Assembly: GCA_030748895.1 (NCBI GenBank)
Contig: JASMLC010000002.1
Span: forward strand, 81,216-145,215
From: Candidatus Poseidoniia archaeon
GTDB lineage: Archaea; Thermoplasmatota; Poseidoniia; MGIII; CG-Epi1
DNA length: 64,000 nucleotides
Direction of reading: 5' to 3'
Shown here: in pieces, positions 26,250 through 33,436 of the stretch
How the letters are laid out: every line of letters begins with the position of its first letter
Numbering within the stretch: position 1 is the stretch's first letter
Position numbers and translations under genes: made by a program
The notes under the pieces: generated by a model
Told to the model about the DNA's origin: nothing
The model's input: only the letters and a program-made list of their open reading frames with translations
The model's database searches: none

Positions 26250-26426
26250 TTAGTCACGCCGCCGGGGACGCGCGCCTGCCTTGCCGCTGCCGGTTTCCGG
26301 CTTCCGCTGCCGGCGCCTCCGCCGGCGCACCCGCTTCACAGGCTGCGCCTGCGAAAGCCCGCCAAAGTCCGTCCAGTCCGAACCGCGCTGCGCGCAATCC
26401 GGCTCCTCGCTCCAGTCGCTTGCCAT
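26250..26426 (-). CDS. Small protein with poly-Arg basic tail (58 aa), uncertain
   Basis: ATG at 26426 is preceded by a good Shine-Dalgarno (gagggagg, about 6 bases away). The product begins MASDWSEEPDCAQRGSDW, continues through a short neutral part and ends in a strongly basic tail (KRVRRRRRRQRKP, then ARPRRRD). It lies between the two copies of a structured 61-bp repeat and downstream of rnpB on the same strand. A nucleic-acid-binding role is conceivable, but no family is recognised and it could be non-coding RNA sequence. Confidence 0.4.
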   Translation of the reverse strand: MASDWSEEPDCAQRGSDWTDFGGLSQAQPVKRVRRRRRRQRKPETGSGKAGARPRRRD

Positions 26427-26472
26427 TTTTTGTTTCCTCCCTCTAATGGGGTTCCGCCGCCCGGCCATGTCT

Positions 26473-26483
26473 GATATATATAG
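26473..26483. promoter_or_regulatory. Strong near-symmetrical TATA element
   Basis: GATATATATAG is one of the clearest TATA-like sequences here. On the plus strand it would start RNA near 26499, 17 bases before repeat copy B. On the minus strand it would start RNA about 20 bases before the small basic ORF. The direction cannot be decided from sequence. Confidence 0.5.
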
Positions 26484-26515
26484 CTATCGTCGGAAAACAT
26501 GGACGAGTGGGGTGG

Positions 26516-26576
26516 CCAGCAGCCGGTGGTCGTCGCCCTGCGACGGCCACCCAGGCTGCGCTCGGCCACGGAGCGA
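26516..26576 (+). repeat. 61-bp structured repeat, copy B
   Basis: Second copy, 387 bp after copy A. The hairpin at 26519-26559 has 16 base pairs in three blocks with a 2x2 internal loop (TC/GG), a CA bulge and loop CCT. It lies 22 bases beyond the 3' end of the minus-strand RNase P RNA. Confidence 0.75.
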
Positions 26577-26598
26577 TTTACCCTGCAAATCGCACAGT

Positions 26599-26912
26599 GG
26601 CCAGATGATGGGAATAAGCCCCTTTCTGTTCACCCCGCGCAATTACTCGCGCGAGGTTGGCGGCATTCAGCTTTGCGTCCTACCTGGCGCTCCCGGGCCG
26701 GTCGTCGCGCCTGCTTGGACTTGCTCCGGCAGGGGTGGCCGTTTCACCAAATCCGCCGGCGACGTCACGCCCGAGGCGCTCATCCCGTTAACCGGCGGCT
26801 GTGCCGTTTCTGCTCCATTGCCGACCCTCGCGGGCCCCCGAAGGCTGCCTTGCCCTTGGAGAGGGGACTTTCCTCAGCCCGAAGGCCGTAAGCCGCCCTC
26901 CATCTCCTGGCC
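26599..26912 (-). ncRNA. rnpB: RNase P RNA, archaeal type
   Basis: On the minus strand, conserved region I (GGCTGAGGAAAGTCCCC, about 26860-26880) lies near the 5' end. GCTGAATGCCGCC (region IV) and ACAGAAAGGGGCTTA (region V, near 26620) lie near the 3' end, together forming the P4 core. The ends pair as P1: GGCCAGGAGATGG with CCATCATCTGGCC, 12 of 13 positions. The length is about 314 nt. A TATA-like element (26934-26943) sits 26 bases upstream of the P1 5' strand. RNase P removes 5' leaders from pre-tRNA; the Rpp21-type protein subunit is encoded at 31633-31992. Confidence 0.94.
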
Positions 26913-26933
26913 GGGCCAATTGTGTTTGGCGGT

Positions 26934-26943
26934 GATTTAAGCC
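26934..26943 (-). promoter_or_regulatory. TATA box for rnpB
   Basis: GGCTTAAATC on the minus strand is centred about 26 bases before the deduced RNA 5' end at 26912. Confidence 0.65.
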
Positions 26944-26959
26944 CTCGCTCGCCGATAAT

Positions 26960-26969
26960 CCTTATTACA
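26960..26969 (+). promoter_or_regulatory. TATA box for the acyl-CoA mutase gene
   Basis: CCTTATTACA is centred 25 bases before ATG 26989. It is back to back with the rnpB promoter, the two TATA elements being about 26 bases apart. Confidence 0.6.
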
Positions 26970-26988
26970 TCCACACCTCCGGAGCGCG

Positions 26989-28704
26989 ATGACTCCTCCA
27001 AGTCGGGCCGCCGCCGGGAGCGGTGGCGGCGAAAAGTCGCGGCCCGGCGACCTCGAGGCGGAGCGGGCGCGCTGGGAGCGCGAGACGCTCGCGCCGGCGC
27101 TGGAGCGGCACCCCGAACGGCGGCCGCGTTTCATCACTACCTCGGGGCAGGAGGTGGGGCGGCTCTATACCGCGCTCGATACGGCGCACCTCGACTACGA
27201 CCGCGACATCGGCTTCCCGGGCGAGTATCCCTACACCCGCGGCATCCACGCCACGATGCATCGCGGCCGGCTCTGGACGATGCGCATGTTCGCCGGCTTC
27301 GGTTCGGCGCGCGAGACCAATGCGCGGTTCAAGTATCTCCTTTCGCAGGGGCAGACCGGGTTGAGCACCGCCTTCGACCTGCCGACGCTCTACGGCTACG
27401 ACTCCGACTCGCCCACCGCGGCGGGGGAGTTCGGCGAGTGCGGGGTGGGCGTCTCGTCGCTGGAGGACATGGCGCAGCTGTTCGACGGGATTCCGCTCGA
27501 CAAAGTCACGACGTCGATGACCATCAACTCCCCCGCGGCGATTATCTGGGCGATGTACATCGCCAACGCCGAGAACAACGGCGTCCCGCGCGCGAAGCTG
27601 GGCGGCACCATCCAGAACGACATCCTGAAGGAGTTCATCGCGCAGAAGGAGTATCTCTATCCGCCGCTGCCGTCGCTGCGGCTGGTGACCGACACGGTCG
27701 AGTTCGGCACTCGCGAGATGCCGAAGTGGAACACCATCTCGATTTCGGGCTACCACATCCGCGAGGCTGGCTCCACCGCGGCGCAGGAGCTGGCGTTCAC
27801 GCTCGCCGACGGCTTTGCGTATGTCGACGATGCAGTTGCGCGCGGGCTGGGCGTCGACGAGTTCGCGCCGCGGCTCTCGTTCTTCTTTAACGCGCACAAC
27901 GACTTCTTCGAGGAGATTGCCAAGTATCGCGCTGCGCGCCGCATCTGGGCGCGCGAGATGCGCGAGAAGTATGGCGCGCAGGACCCGCGCTCGTGGAAGC
28001 TGCGGTTCCACACGCAGACCGCCGGCTGCTCGCTGACGGCGCAGCAGCCTGAAGTCAACATAGTGCGCGTCGCCATCCAGGCGCTCGCGGGCGTGATGGG
28101 CGGCACGCAGAGCCTGCACACCGACGCGATGGACGAGGCGCTGGCGCTGCCGTCGGAGAAGGCGGCGCAGATTGCCCTGCGCACGCAGCAGGTAATCGCG
28201 CACGAGTCGGGCGCCGCCAACGTGGTCGACCCGCTCGGCGGCTCATACTATCTTGAGTGGCTCACCGACGACCTTGAGCGGCAGGCGCGCGACTACTTCG
28301 ACCGCATTGATTCGCTCGGCGGCGTCATCCCCGCCATCGAGAAGGGCTGGTTCCAGAAGGAAATCGCCGCCGCCGCCTACGCCTACCAGCGCGAAATCGA
28401 CTCCGGCGAGCGCAAGGTGGTCGGCGTCAACGCGCACACAGTCGATGAGCCCATCGAAATCCCCATCCTGGAGATTGACCCCAAGGGCTTCGAGCGGCAG
28501 TGCGCGCGGCTGGCGCGGCTGCGCAAGCGACGCGACCCCAGGAAGCACGAGGCGGCGCTGGACGCGGTCCGCAAGGCGGCCGAGGGCGACGACAACCTGA
28601 TGCCGCACTTCATCACCGCGGTCCGCGCCGACGCGACGCTCGGGGAACTGTGCGAAGTGCTGCGCGGGGTCTTCGGCGAATACCGCGAGCCGTCGGAGTT
28701 CTGA
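26989..28704 (+). CDS. Methylmalonyl-CoA mutase family, large (catalytic) subunit
   Basis: This 571-residue protein contains the TIM-barrel acyl-CoA domain only; the B12-binding domain must be a separate small subunit, as in many archaea. Motifs are [62 protein letters not shown] and [14 protein letters not shown]. It would isomerise a branched acyl-CoA with adenosylcobalamin, feeding propionyl-CoA or branched-chain products into central metabolism. At the position of the substrate-contacting Tyr89 of the Propionibacterium enzyme there is Phe101, as in isobutyryl-CoA mutases, whereas Arg231 (equivalent to Arg207) is kept, so the exact substrate is open. It overlaps the UPF0200 gene by one base. 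Confidence 0.9.
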   Translation: MTPPSRAAAGSGGGEKSRPGDLEAERARWERETLAPALERHPERRPRFITTSGQEVGRLYTALDTAHLDYDRDIGFPGEYPYTRGIHATMHRGRLWTMRMFAGFGSARETNARFKYLLSQGQTGLSTAFDLPTLYGYDSDSPTAAGEFGECGVGVSSLEDMAQLFDGIPLDKVTTSMTINSPAAIIWAMYIANAENNGVPRAKLGGTIQNDILKEFIAQKEYLYPPLPSLRLVTDTVEFGTREMPKWNTISISGYHIREAGSTAAQELAFTLADGFAYVDDAVARGLGVDEFAPRLSFFFNAHNDFFEEIAKYRAARRIWAREMREKYGAQDPRSWKLRFHTQTAGCSLTAQQPEVNIVRVAIQALAGVMGGTQSLHTDAMDEALALPSEKAAQIALRTQQVIAHESGAANVVDPLGGSYYLEWLTDDLERQARDYFDRIDSLGGVIPAIEKGWFQKEIAAAAYAYQREIDSGERKVVGVNAHTVDEPIEIPILEIDPKGFERQCARLARLRKRRDPRKHEAALDAVRKAAEGDDNLMPHFITAVRADATLGELCEVLRGVFGEYREPSEF

Positions 28705-29255
28705 TGACCATCATCGCGCTGACCGGCATGCCCGCCGCCGGCAAGGGCGAGGTGGCGGCGGTCGCGCGGGAGCGCGGCTGGGCGGTGCACCGCATCGGTG
28801 ACCTAGTGTGGGAGGAGACCGAGCGGCGCGGGCTCGAGCTGGCGCCCGCCAGCGTCGGCGCGGTCGCCAACGGCGAGCGCAAAGCTCTGGGCTACGGCAT
28901 CTGGGCTTCGCGGTCGCTGGAGCGCATCGACGCGCTGCGCGCTGCCGGCAGCCACGTGCTGATTGACGGCATGCGCGGCGAAGAAGAGCTGGCGGTGTTT
29001 CGCGCCGCCTACGGTGACGCGCTCGTTACGGTCGCGGTCGTCGCGTCCGCCGAGGAGCGGCTGGCGCGGGTCCAGCAGCGCGGCCGCGTCGACGACGGCG
29101 ACGCGGCCGCGTTTCACGCGCGTGACGAGCGCGAGCTAGGGTGGTCGCTGGCGGAGACGATTGCGGCGGCCGACGAGACGCTCGCCAACGAAGGGGAACT
29201 CGATGCGCTGCGCGCGGCGGCGGGGGAACTGCTGGCGCGACTCGAATCGCTTTAG
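28704..29255 (+). CDS. UPF0200 family nucleotide kinase-like protein
   Basis: This 183-residue protein starts at ATG 28704, sharing one base with the mutase stop. It has a P-loop (GMPAAGKGE), RIGDLVWEETERRGLE, VLIDGMRGEEELAVFR and RDERELGW, all typical of the archaeal UPF0200 family related to CMP/AMP kinases and dephospho-CoA kinase. The substrate is unknown. Coupling to an acyl-CoA mutase suggests, but does not prove, a link to coenzyme A or cobalamin metabolism. It ends in a 4-base stop-to-stop overlap with the M28 peptidase. Confidence 0.85.
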   Translation: MTIIALTGMPAAGKGEVAAVARERGWAVHRIGDLVWEETERRGLELAPASVGAVANGERKALGYGIWASRSLERIDALRAAGSHVLIDGMRGEEELAVFRAAYGDALVTVAVVASAEERLARVQQRGRVDDGDAAAFHARDERELGWSLAETIAAADETLANEGELDALRAAAGELLARLESL

Positions 29256-30835
29256 CTGCGGTCGTAGACCGGCCGCTCGTCGAGATACCAGAATAGCCCG
29301 GCGAACCACCACGCAATCATGTCGAGCGACCCGACTAGGTTCTGCTGGCCGGTGCCGTTGGCGGTTGCCATCCAGTCGACCATTTCGGGCAGCGTGTCGC
29401 ACGGCGCGTGGTAGCAGTCGTAGCCGCCGGTGATAGCGCCGAAGTCCAGCGAGACGACCCCGAGCCGGTCGGCGAAGCGCACGTAGTCGCTGCGGCCACG
29501 CTGCGACTCGTGGACCGAGATAGTTTCCGGATGGGGGTGGTCGTGGTCCTTCATCGCCGCGTAGCCTTCGCTGTAGTAGAGCTCGCGGCCGTTACGCAGC
29601 ACCGGCGCGATGTCGTAGAAGGTGGAGCCAATCCACTCGGTGAGCGAAATCATCTCCCACTGCTCGTTGAGCTGGTCGTCGCTGTCGGGAATGATGTCGA
29701 CGACCAGCGTGTATTCCCCGGGATAGTTCACCCCGGCGCTGTCGATGTTCAGGTAGTTGGTCACGGTTACCCCGGCCGGCAGGTTGTCAATCCAGCGATC
29801 GGCGCCGTCGTAACCGTTCTCTTCGTTCGACCAGAAGCAGACCGCGAGCGTGCGCCGGCTGTCGAACTGCGCCAGCGCGCCCGCCGCCGCGAGCGCCATC
29901 GCCACTCCCGCAGTGTTGTCGTGCGCGCCGATGTGGGTCCCGCCGCCCGGTGGGCTGCCCGGCTCCGCGAGGTCGAGGTGCGCCCCGAGCACCAGCCACT
30001 CATTGGGGTAGACCGTCCCCGTCCTGTAGCCGCAGACGTTGACCGCGTAGGGTGAGCTGGAGAACTCGTAGCGGTGAATCTGCCCGTCGAGCCCCATTGA
30101 GTCAAACTCGCCCTCCAGGAACGCCAGCGCCCGCTCATAAGCAGGATCGCGCGGGACCAGTGGCCCCCAGCGCTCGTTATAGCCGTCCTGCTCGTCCGTT
30201 ACGAATTCCAGCCACTCATAGATGGAATAGCCGTCGACTAGCCCGGTGCTGTGGTTACCTCCCTGCTCCAGGGCAATACCGTCACGCATGGGACGCGAAA
30301 CCGGGAACTGCAACGTCTCGATGCCGGCGGCGGTGAGCCTTTCCGGGACCAGCGCCGGCAGTTCACCGTCACCAGCTACGCGCAGCGCGCCGATGCCGTC
30401 GGCCATGCCTTCCGCGGGGCCGCCGCGGTCTATCCACTCGCGCCAGCTCTCATTGGTCGCGCGCAGCGGCCACGCATCGCGCCCCTGCTCGGCGACGAGG
30501 AACGTGGCCGTGGCGTGGCCGGGCGGCGCCAGCAGCATCACCTGCCGCGAGTCCCACGCCTGCGCGAAGTCAAGCACAGTGCCGTTCTGCACCAGCCCCG
30601 AGATGGAGTCGCGGACCGGGTAGGGCACTAGCAGGCTCAGCGGCTGGCGCGCGGTGAATTCGACCGGCTGGAAGGTGCCGCCGATCAGCTCGCCCGGCGC
30701 CATGCTCACGGAAGCGGCGAGCGACGGCTGCGCCGGTTCGCCGCTGTCGAGGCAGCCGGCGAATGCCGGGAGCAATAGCAGCAGCGCCAGCGCGGGGGTG
30801 AAGCGTGGCGTTGCCGGGCTGCTTTTGGGAATCAT
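29252..30835 (-). CDS. Secreted lipoprotein M28-family zinc aminopeptidase
   Basis: This 527-residue protein has a signal peptide with lipobox (LPAFAGC). The C-terminal M28 domain shows the two-zinc ligand set: GAHLDL, HIGAHDNTAGVAMAL, the catalytic pair in FWSNEENGYDGAD, NIDSAG and a distal His in CYHAPCDT. The N-terminal about 230 residues are probably a PA-like or family-specific beta region. It would trim amino acids from external peptides, supplying the dipeptide transporter. A weak TATA-like CATAAGT lies about 28 bases upstream, next to the end of the upstream gene. Confidence 0.92.
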   Translation of the reverse strand: MIPKSSPATPRFTPALALLLLLPAFAGCLDSGEPAQPSLAASVSMAPGELIGGTFQPVEFTARQPLSLLVPYPVRDSISGLVQNGTVLDFAQAWDSRQVMLLAPPGHATATFLVAEQGRDAWPLRATNESWREWIDRGGPAEGMADGIGALRVAGDGELPALVPERLTAAGIETLQFPVSRPMRDGIALEQGGNHSTGLVDGYSIYEWLEFVTDEQDGYNERWGPLVPRDPAYERALAFLEGEFDSMGLDGQIHRYEFSSSPYAVNVCGYRTGTVYPNEWLVLGAHLDLAEPGSPPGGGTHIGAHDNTAGVAMALAAAGALAQFDSRRTLAVCFWSNEENGYDGADRWIDNLPAGVTVTNYLNIDSAGVNYPGEYTLVVDIIPDSDDQLNEQWEMISLTEWIGSTFYDIAPVLRNGRELYYSEGYAAMKDHDHPHPETISVHESQRGRSDYVRFADRLGVVSLDFGAITGGYDCYHAPCDTLPEMVDWMATANGTGQQNLVGSLDMIAWWFAGLFWYLDERPVYDRS

Positions 30836-30864
30836 GTCGCGTCGTCACGCACAGTTAGCGCCAC

Positions 30865-31608
30865 TTATGCTATTTCCTGCGTCACGACTAGCAGGAACAG
30901 GAACACCATCGGCAGCAGGTGGAACATGAGGCCGATGCCGACGTTGACCAGCATCCAGCGCCGCGCGTAGGCGTCCGGCTTTTCCATCACCTTGTCGACG
31001 ACCGTGTTGGTCGTGTCGATCACGCGCGTGGCGAGGAAGCCGACAAAGCGCGCCACCCGTTCGTGCGGCTGCGCCTGCACGCCGCGCTCGGCCGAGCCGT
31101 GGAGCCAGTCACCCATCGAGAGCATTCGGTCGACCATCGGCCGGTAGCGGCTGATGTCGATGCTGATGATGCGCACCGCCAGCTCGCGTGTGTCCCACAC
31201 CCGCCGGAAGTCGAGGTAGGTGTGCGCGATGAAGAAGACGGCGATGGCGAGGTAGTGCCACTGCGATATTTCGCTCCACGCCGGGACATGCAGCGTCACG
31301 CCCGCCAGCGTGACGAGGCCATCCGCGTCGGGGCTCGGGACGAAGAAGCGCAGCAGCGCAATCGTCGCCGGCACCAGCAGCCCGATGGTGAACTTGACCG
31401 CGATGGTGTAGCCGCGCGGGATTTCCTGCAGCCGCTCGAAGAGCCATTTGAGGTGGTGGCCGTGGAGCTTGATGGCGGTCAGCGCCGGCCCGCCCAGCAC
31501 GCCCAGTCGCAGGACAATCGGAACGAAAATCAGGAAGTGGAAGTAGAGTTCCCATGCGGAGTCCCACCGTAACAGGTCGCCGAGCACGCTCGCGCAGCCG
31601 GTGCCCAT
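30865..31608 (-). CDS. Polytopic membrane protein of unknown function
   Basis: This 247-residue protein starts at ATG 31608; a longer frame to 31701 would overlap the divergent Rpp21 gene and is less likely. About five hydrophobic helices are visible (WELYFHFLIFVPIVLRLGVL, YTIAVKFTIGLLVPATIALL, YLAIAVFFIAHTYL, and MLVNVGIGLMFHLLPMVFLFLL at the end). Between helices 3 and 4 is a charged cytoplasmic loop with several Arg and His residues (HTYLDFRRVWDTRE). No family is recognised. Confidence 0.7.
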   Translation of the reverse strand: MGTGCASVLGDLLRWDSAWELYFHFLIFVPIVLRLGVLGGPALTAIKLHGHHLKWLFERLQEIPRGYTIAVKFTIGLLVPATIALLRFFVPSPDADGLVTLAGVTLHVPAWSEISQWHYLAIAVFFIAHTYLDFRRVWDTRELAVRIISIDISRYRPMVDRMLSMGDWLHGSAERGVQAQPHERVARFVGFLATRVIDTTNTVVDKVMEKPDAYARRWMLVNVGIGLMFHLLPMVFLFLLVVTQEIA

Positions 31609-31632
31609 TAAAAAACCGGCCACTCGCGGCGC

Positions 31633-31992
31633 ATGTCGTCGCGTCGTCGCGGTCGCCGCACGAACCGCATGGAGACCATCGCTCGCGAGCGCATCGCGCA
31701 CCTGCTCGAGCAGGCGGAGCGCTGGGCGCTGGAAGGGCGGCAGGAGGACGCTGACCGCTGCGCGCAGCTGGCGCGGCTCATCGGCAAGCGCTACCGGCAG
31801 AAGCTGACGCGCGAGCAGCGGCTGCGCGTCTGTCGCGGCTGCGACGGCTTCCTGGGGCCGGCGACCGCCCGCGTGCGGCTCTCGCGCAAGGGGTGGCGCA
31901 CCACCACTTGTCTGCAGTGCGGGCGCGTCTATCGCCAGTCGCTACGAAGCAAGGCCAGCGCCCCCGCACGGCGAGCGCTAGACGAGCGATGA
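31633..31992 (+). CDS. rnp4: RNase P protein subunit Rpp21/Rpr2 (Rnp4)
   Basis: This 119-residue protein has a helical N-terminal half with ERIAHLLEQAERWA and the basic RLIGKRYRQKLTREQR. A zinc ribbon follows (CRGCDGFL, then CLQCGRVYR) with an Arg-rich loop between the knuckles. This layout is typical of Rpp21, which binds the specificity domain of RNase P RNA together with Rpp29. ATTAAAAAAC about 24 bases upstream acts as the TATA box. It overlaps pcm by 4 bases. The RNA subunit is 4.7 kb upstream. Confidence 0.92.
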   Translation: MSSRRRGRRTNRMETIARERIAHLLEQAERWALEGRQEDADRCAQLARLIGKRYRQKLTREQRLRVCRGCDGFLGPATARVRLSRKGWRTTTCLQCGRVYRQSLRSKASAPARRALDER

Positions 31993-32633
31993 GTGCAAAC
32001 CCCGCGCGGACGCGGCTGCTCGACTACCTTGAGCGGCGCGAATACCTACGCACGCCCGCAGTCCGGGCGGGGATGGAGGCGATCGACCGCGCCGCGTTCG
32101 TTCCGCAGCCGCAGCGCTACGCTGCGTGGGACGACACGCCGCTGCCTATCGGCCGCGGGCAGACCATCTCTGCGCCGCACATGGTCGCGATGATGCTCGA
32201 GGAGCTGCAGCCGCGCCCCGGCCAGCGGCTGCTCGAGGTCGGCTCCGGGTGCGGCTACCACGCGGCGGTCGCGGCGGCGATGGTCGCGCCGGACGGCGAG
32301 GTGCATACCGTCGAGCGCATCCCGCAACTGGCGCAACGGGCGCGCGCCAACCTTGCGGGCGTCACGAACGCGACGGTGCACCACGGCGACGGCTCGCTCG
32401 GCCTGCCCGAACTGGCGCCGTTCGACCGCATCCTGGTCACCTGCGGCGCGCCGCGGCTGCCGGGGCCGCTGCGCGAGCAGCTCGCCGTGCGGGGGCGCAT
32501 GGTGGTGCCGGTCGGCGGCCGCACGTTGCAGGAACTGCTCGTCATCGAGCGTGACAGCGACGAATGGCGCGAAGAGCGGCGGCCCGGCGTCGCGTTCGTG
32601 CCGCTCATCGGGAAGCACGGCTACGAAGATTAA
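31989..32633 (+). CDS. pcm: Protein-L-isoaspartate O-methyltransferase
   Basis: This 214-residue protein starts at ATG 31989, in ATGA overlap with rnp4. The motifs are FVPQPQRYAAWDDTPLPIG, GQTISAPHMVAMMLEEL, the SAM-binding LEVGSGCGYHAAVAAAM and post-motif GDGSLGLPELAPFDRILVT. It repairs isomerised aspartyl residues in aged proteins by methylating the L-isoaspartyl carboxyl group. Length and motif order match the family. Confidence 0.95.
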   Translation: MSANPARTRLLDYLERREYLRTPAVRAGMEAIDRAAFVPQPQRYAAWDDTPLPIGRGQTISAPHMVAMMLEELQPRPGQRLLEVGSGCGYHAAVAAAMVAPDGEVHTVERIPQLAQRARANLAGVTNATVHHGDGSLGLPELAPFDRILVTCGAPRLPGPLREQLAVRGRMVVPVGGRTLQELLVIERDSDEWREERRPGVAFVPLIGKHGYED

Positions 32634-32674
32634 ATAGCAGTCGTCGAGAAAATCGGCGCGCTGAAACGACCGTT

Positions 32675-33136
32675 TCAGCTCGACTCGATGACCTTGCGTT
32701 CCAGCTCGGCGTGGTAATCTTCCAGCGCGGAAGCCACCGCATCGTCGCCGAGCGCGAGCATGCGCGCCGCGAGCAGCGCGGCGTTCTCGCCGCGGCCGAG
32801 TCCGACCGCGGCGACCGGGACGCCGGGCGGCATCTGCACCACCGAGAGCAGTGAATCGAGGTTGCCGGGCGAGCTGCCCGAGGTGCACGGGACGCCGATG
32901 ACCGGCTTGCGCGTGTGCGCCGCCACGACGCCCGGCAGCGCTGCGGAGAGGCCGGCGACGGCGATGAAGACTGACGCGTCGCTGCCTTCCACGAGCTCGA
33001 CCACGCGGCGCGGGGTGCGGTGCGCCGACGCGACGTGCGTCGCGTGGCTGATGCCGAGCTGCGCCAGCACCTCCTCCGCCTTCGCTGCTATCGGCTTGTC
33101 GCTCGCCGAGCCGAGCAGCAGCATCACGCTTGTCAT
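32675..33136 (-). CDS. purE: N5-carboxyaminoimidazole ribonucleotide mutase PurE
   Basis: This 153-residue protein has the PurE signature LLGSASDKPIAAKAEEVL, VASAHRTPRRVVELV and AVAGLSAALPGVVAAHT, with the substrate loop GVPCTSGSSPGNLDSLLS. It makes CAIR in purine biosynthesis. No purK or other pur gene is adjacent, so class I or II cannot be decided from context. TATA-like CCTTAAGAC lies about 23 bases upstream of the start. Confidence 0.95.
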   Translation of the reverse strand: MTSVMLLLGSASDKPIAAKAEEVLAQLGISHATHVASAHRTPRRVVELVEGSDASVFIAVAGLSAALPGVVAAHTRKPVIGVPCTSGSSPGNLDSLLSVVQMPPGVPVAAVGLGRGENAALLAARMLALGDDAVASALEDYHAELERKVIESS

Positions 33137-33214
33137 GCGGCGCCAAGGCGCCGAGTCTTAAGGGTTTGAGTGGCGCGCAATCGTCGCCAGCGAGCTGCCG
33201 CGCCTTCGCCGCGG

Positions 33215-33224
33215 GCTTTAAAGA
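33215..33224 (+). promoter_or_regulatory. TATA box for tRNA-Arg
   Basis: GCTTTAAAGA is centred 27 bases before the mature tRNA 5' end at 33246. Confidence 0.65.
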
Positions 33225-33245
33225 AGGCGAGCCATCGCGCCGCGC

Positions 33246-33321
33246 GCCCGGATGGTGTAGCCAGGAATCACTGGAGCTTGCGGAGCTTCGAACCCGGGTT
33301 CGAATCCCGGTCCGGGCGCCA
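33246..33321 (+). tRNA. tRNA-Arg (anticodon GCG)
   Basis: Acceptor GCCCGGA pairs with TCCGGGC, with discriminator G and an encoded CCA. The anticodon arm is GGAGC-TTGCGGA-GCTTC, giving anticodon GCG at 33280-33282 (reads CGC, also CGU). The T arm is CCGGG-TTCGAAT-CCCGG. No intron is present. Confidence 0.93.
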
Positions 33322-33436
33322 GTTCTACGGGTATGCTCTCGACGATAGCGCTTTTCTTTTTTCCGGGCGGCAAGCATAATTTGCCCCGCTCGCGGGCGGC
33401 TGCAAACACTTATCACCGGCTTGACTACGCGCCGCC

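Noticed and set aside
26129..26576. The 61-bp repeats as insertion-sequence ends
   Set aside because: They are direct rather than inverted, no transposase lies between them, and no target-site duplication is evident.
26499..26891. Plus-strand 130-codon ORF starting under a strong TATA element
   Set aside because: Nearly all of it is antisense to the RNase P RNA. Its first codons coincide with the structured repeat, so the repeat or an RNA is a better explanation than a protein.
33246..33321. tRNA-Arg as an integration (att) site
   Set aside because: No duplicate of the tRNA 3' end is seen nearby and no integrase gene is in the window.
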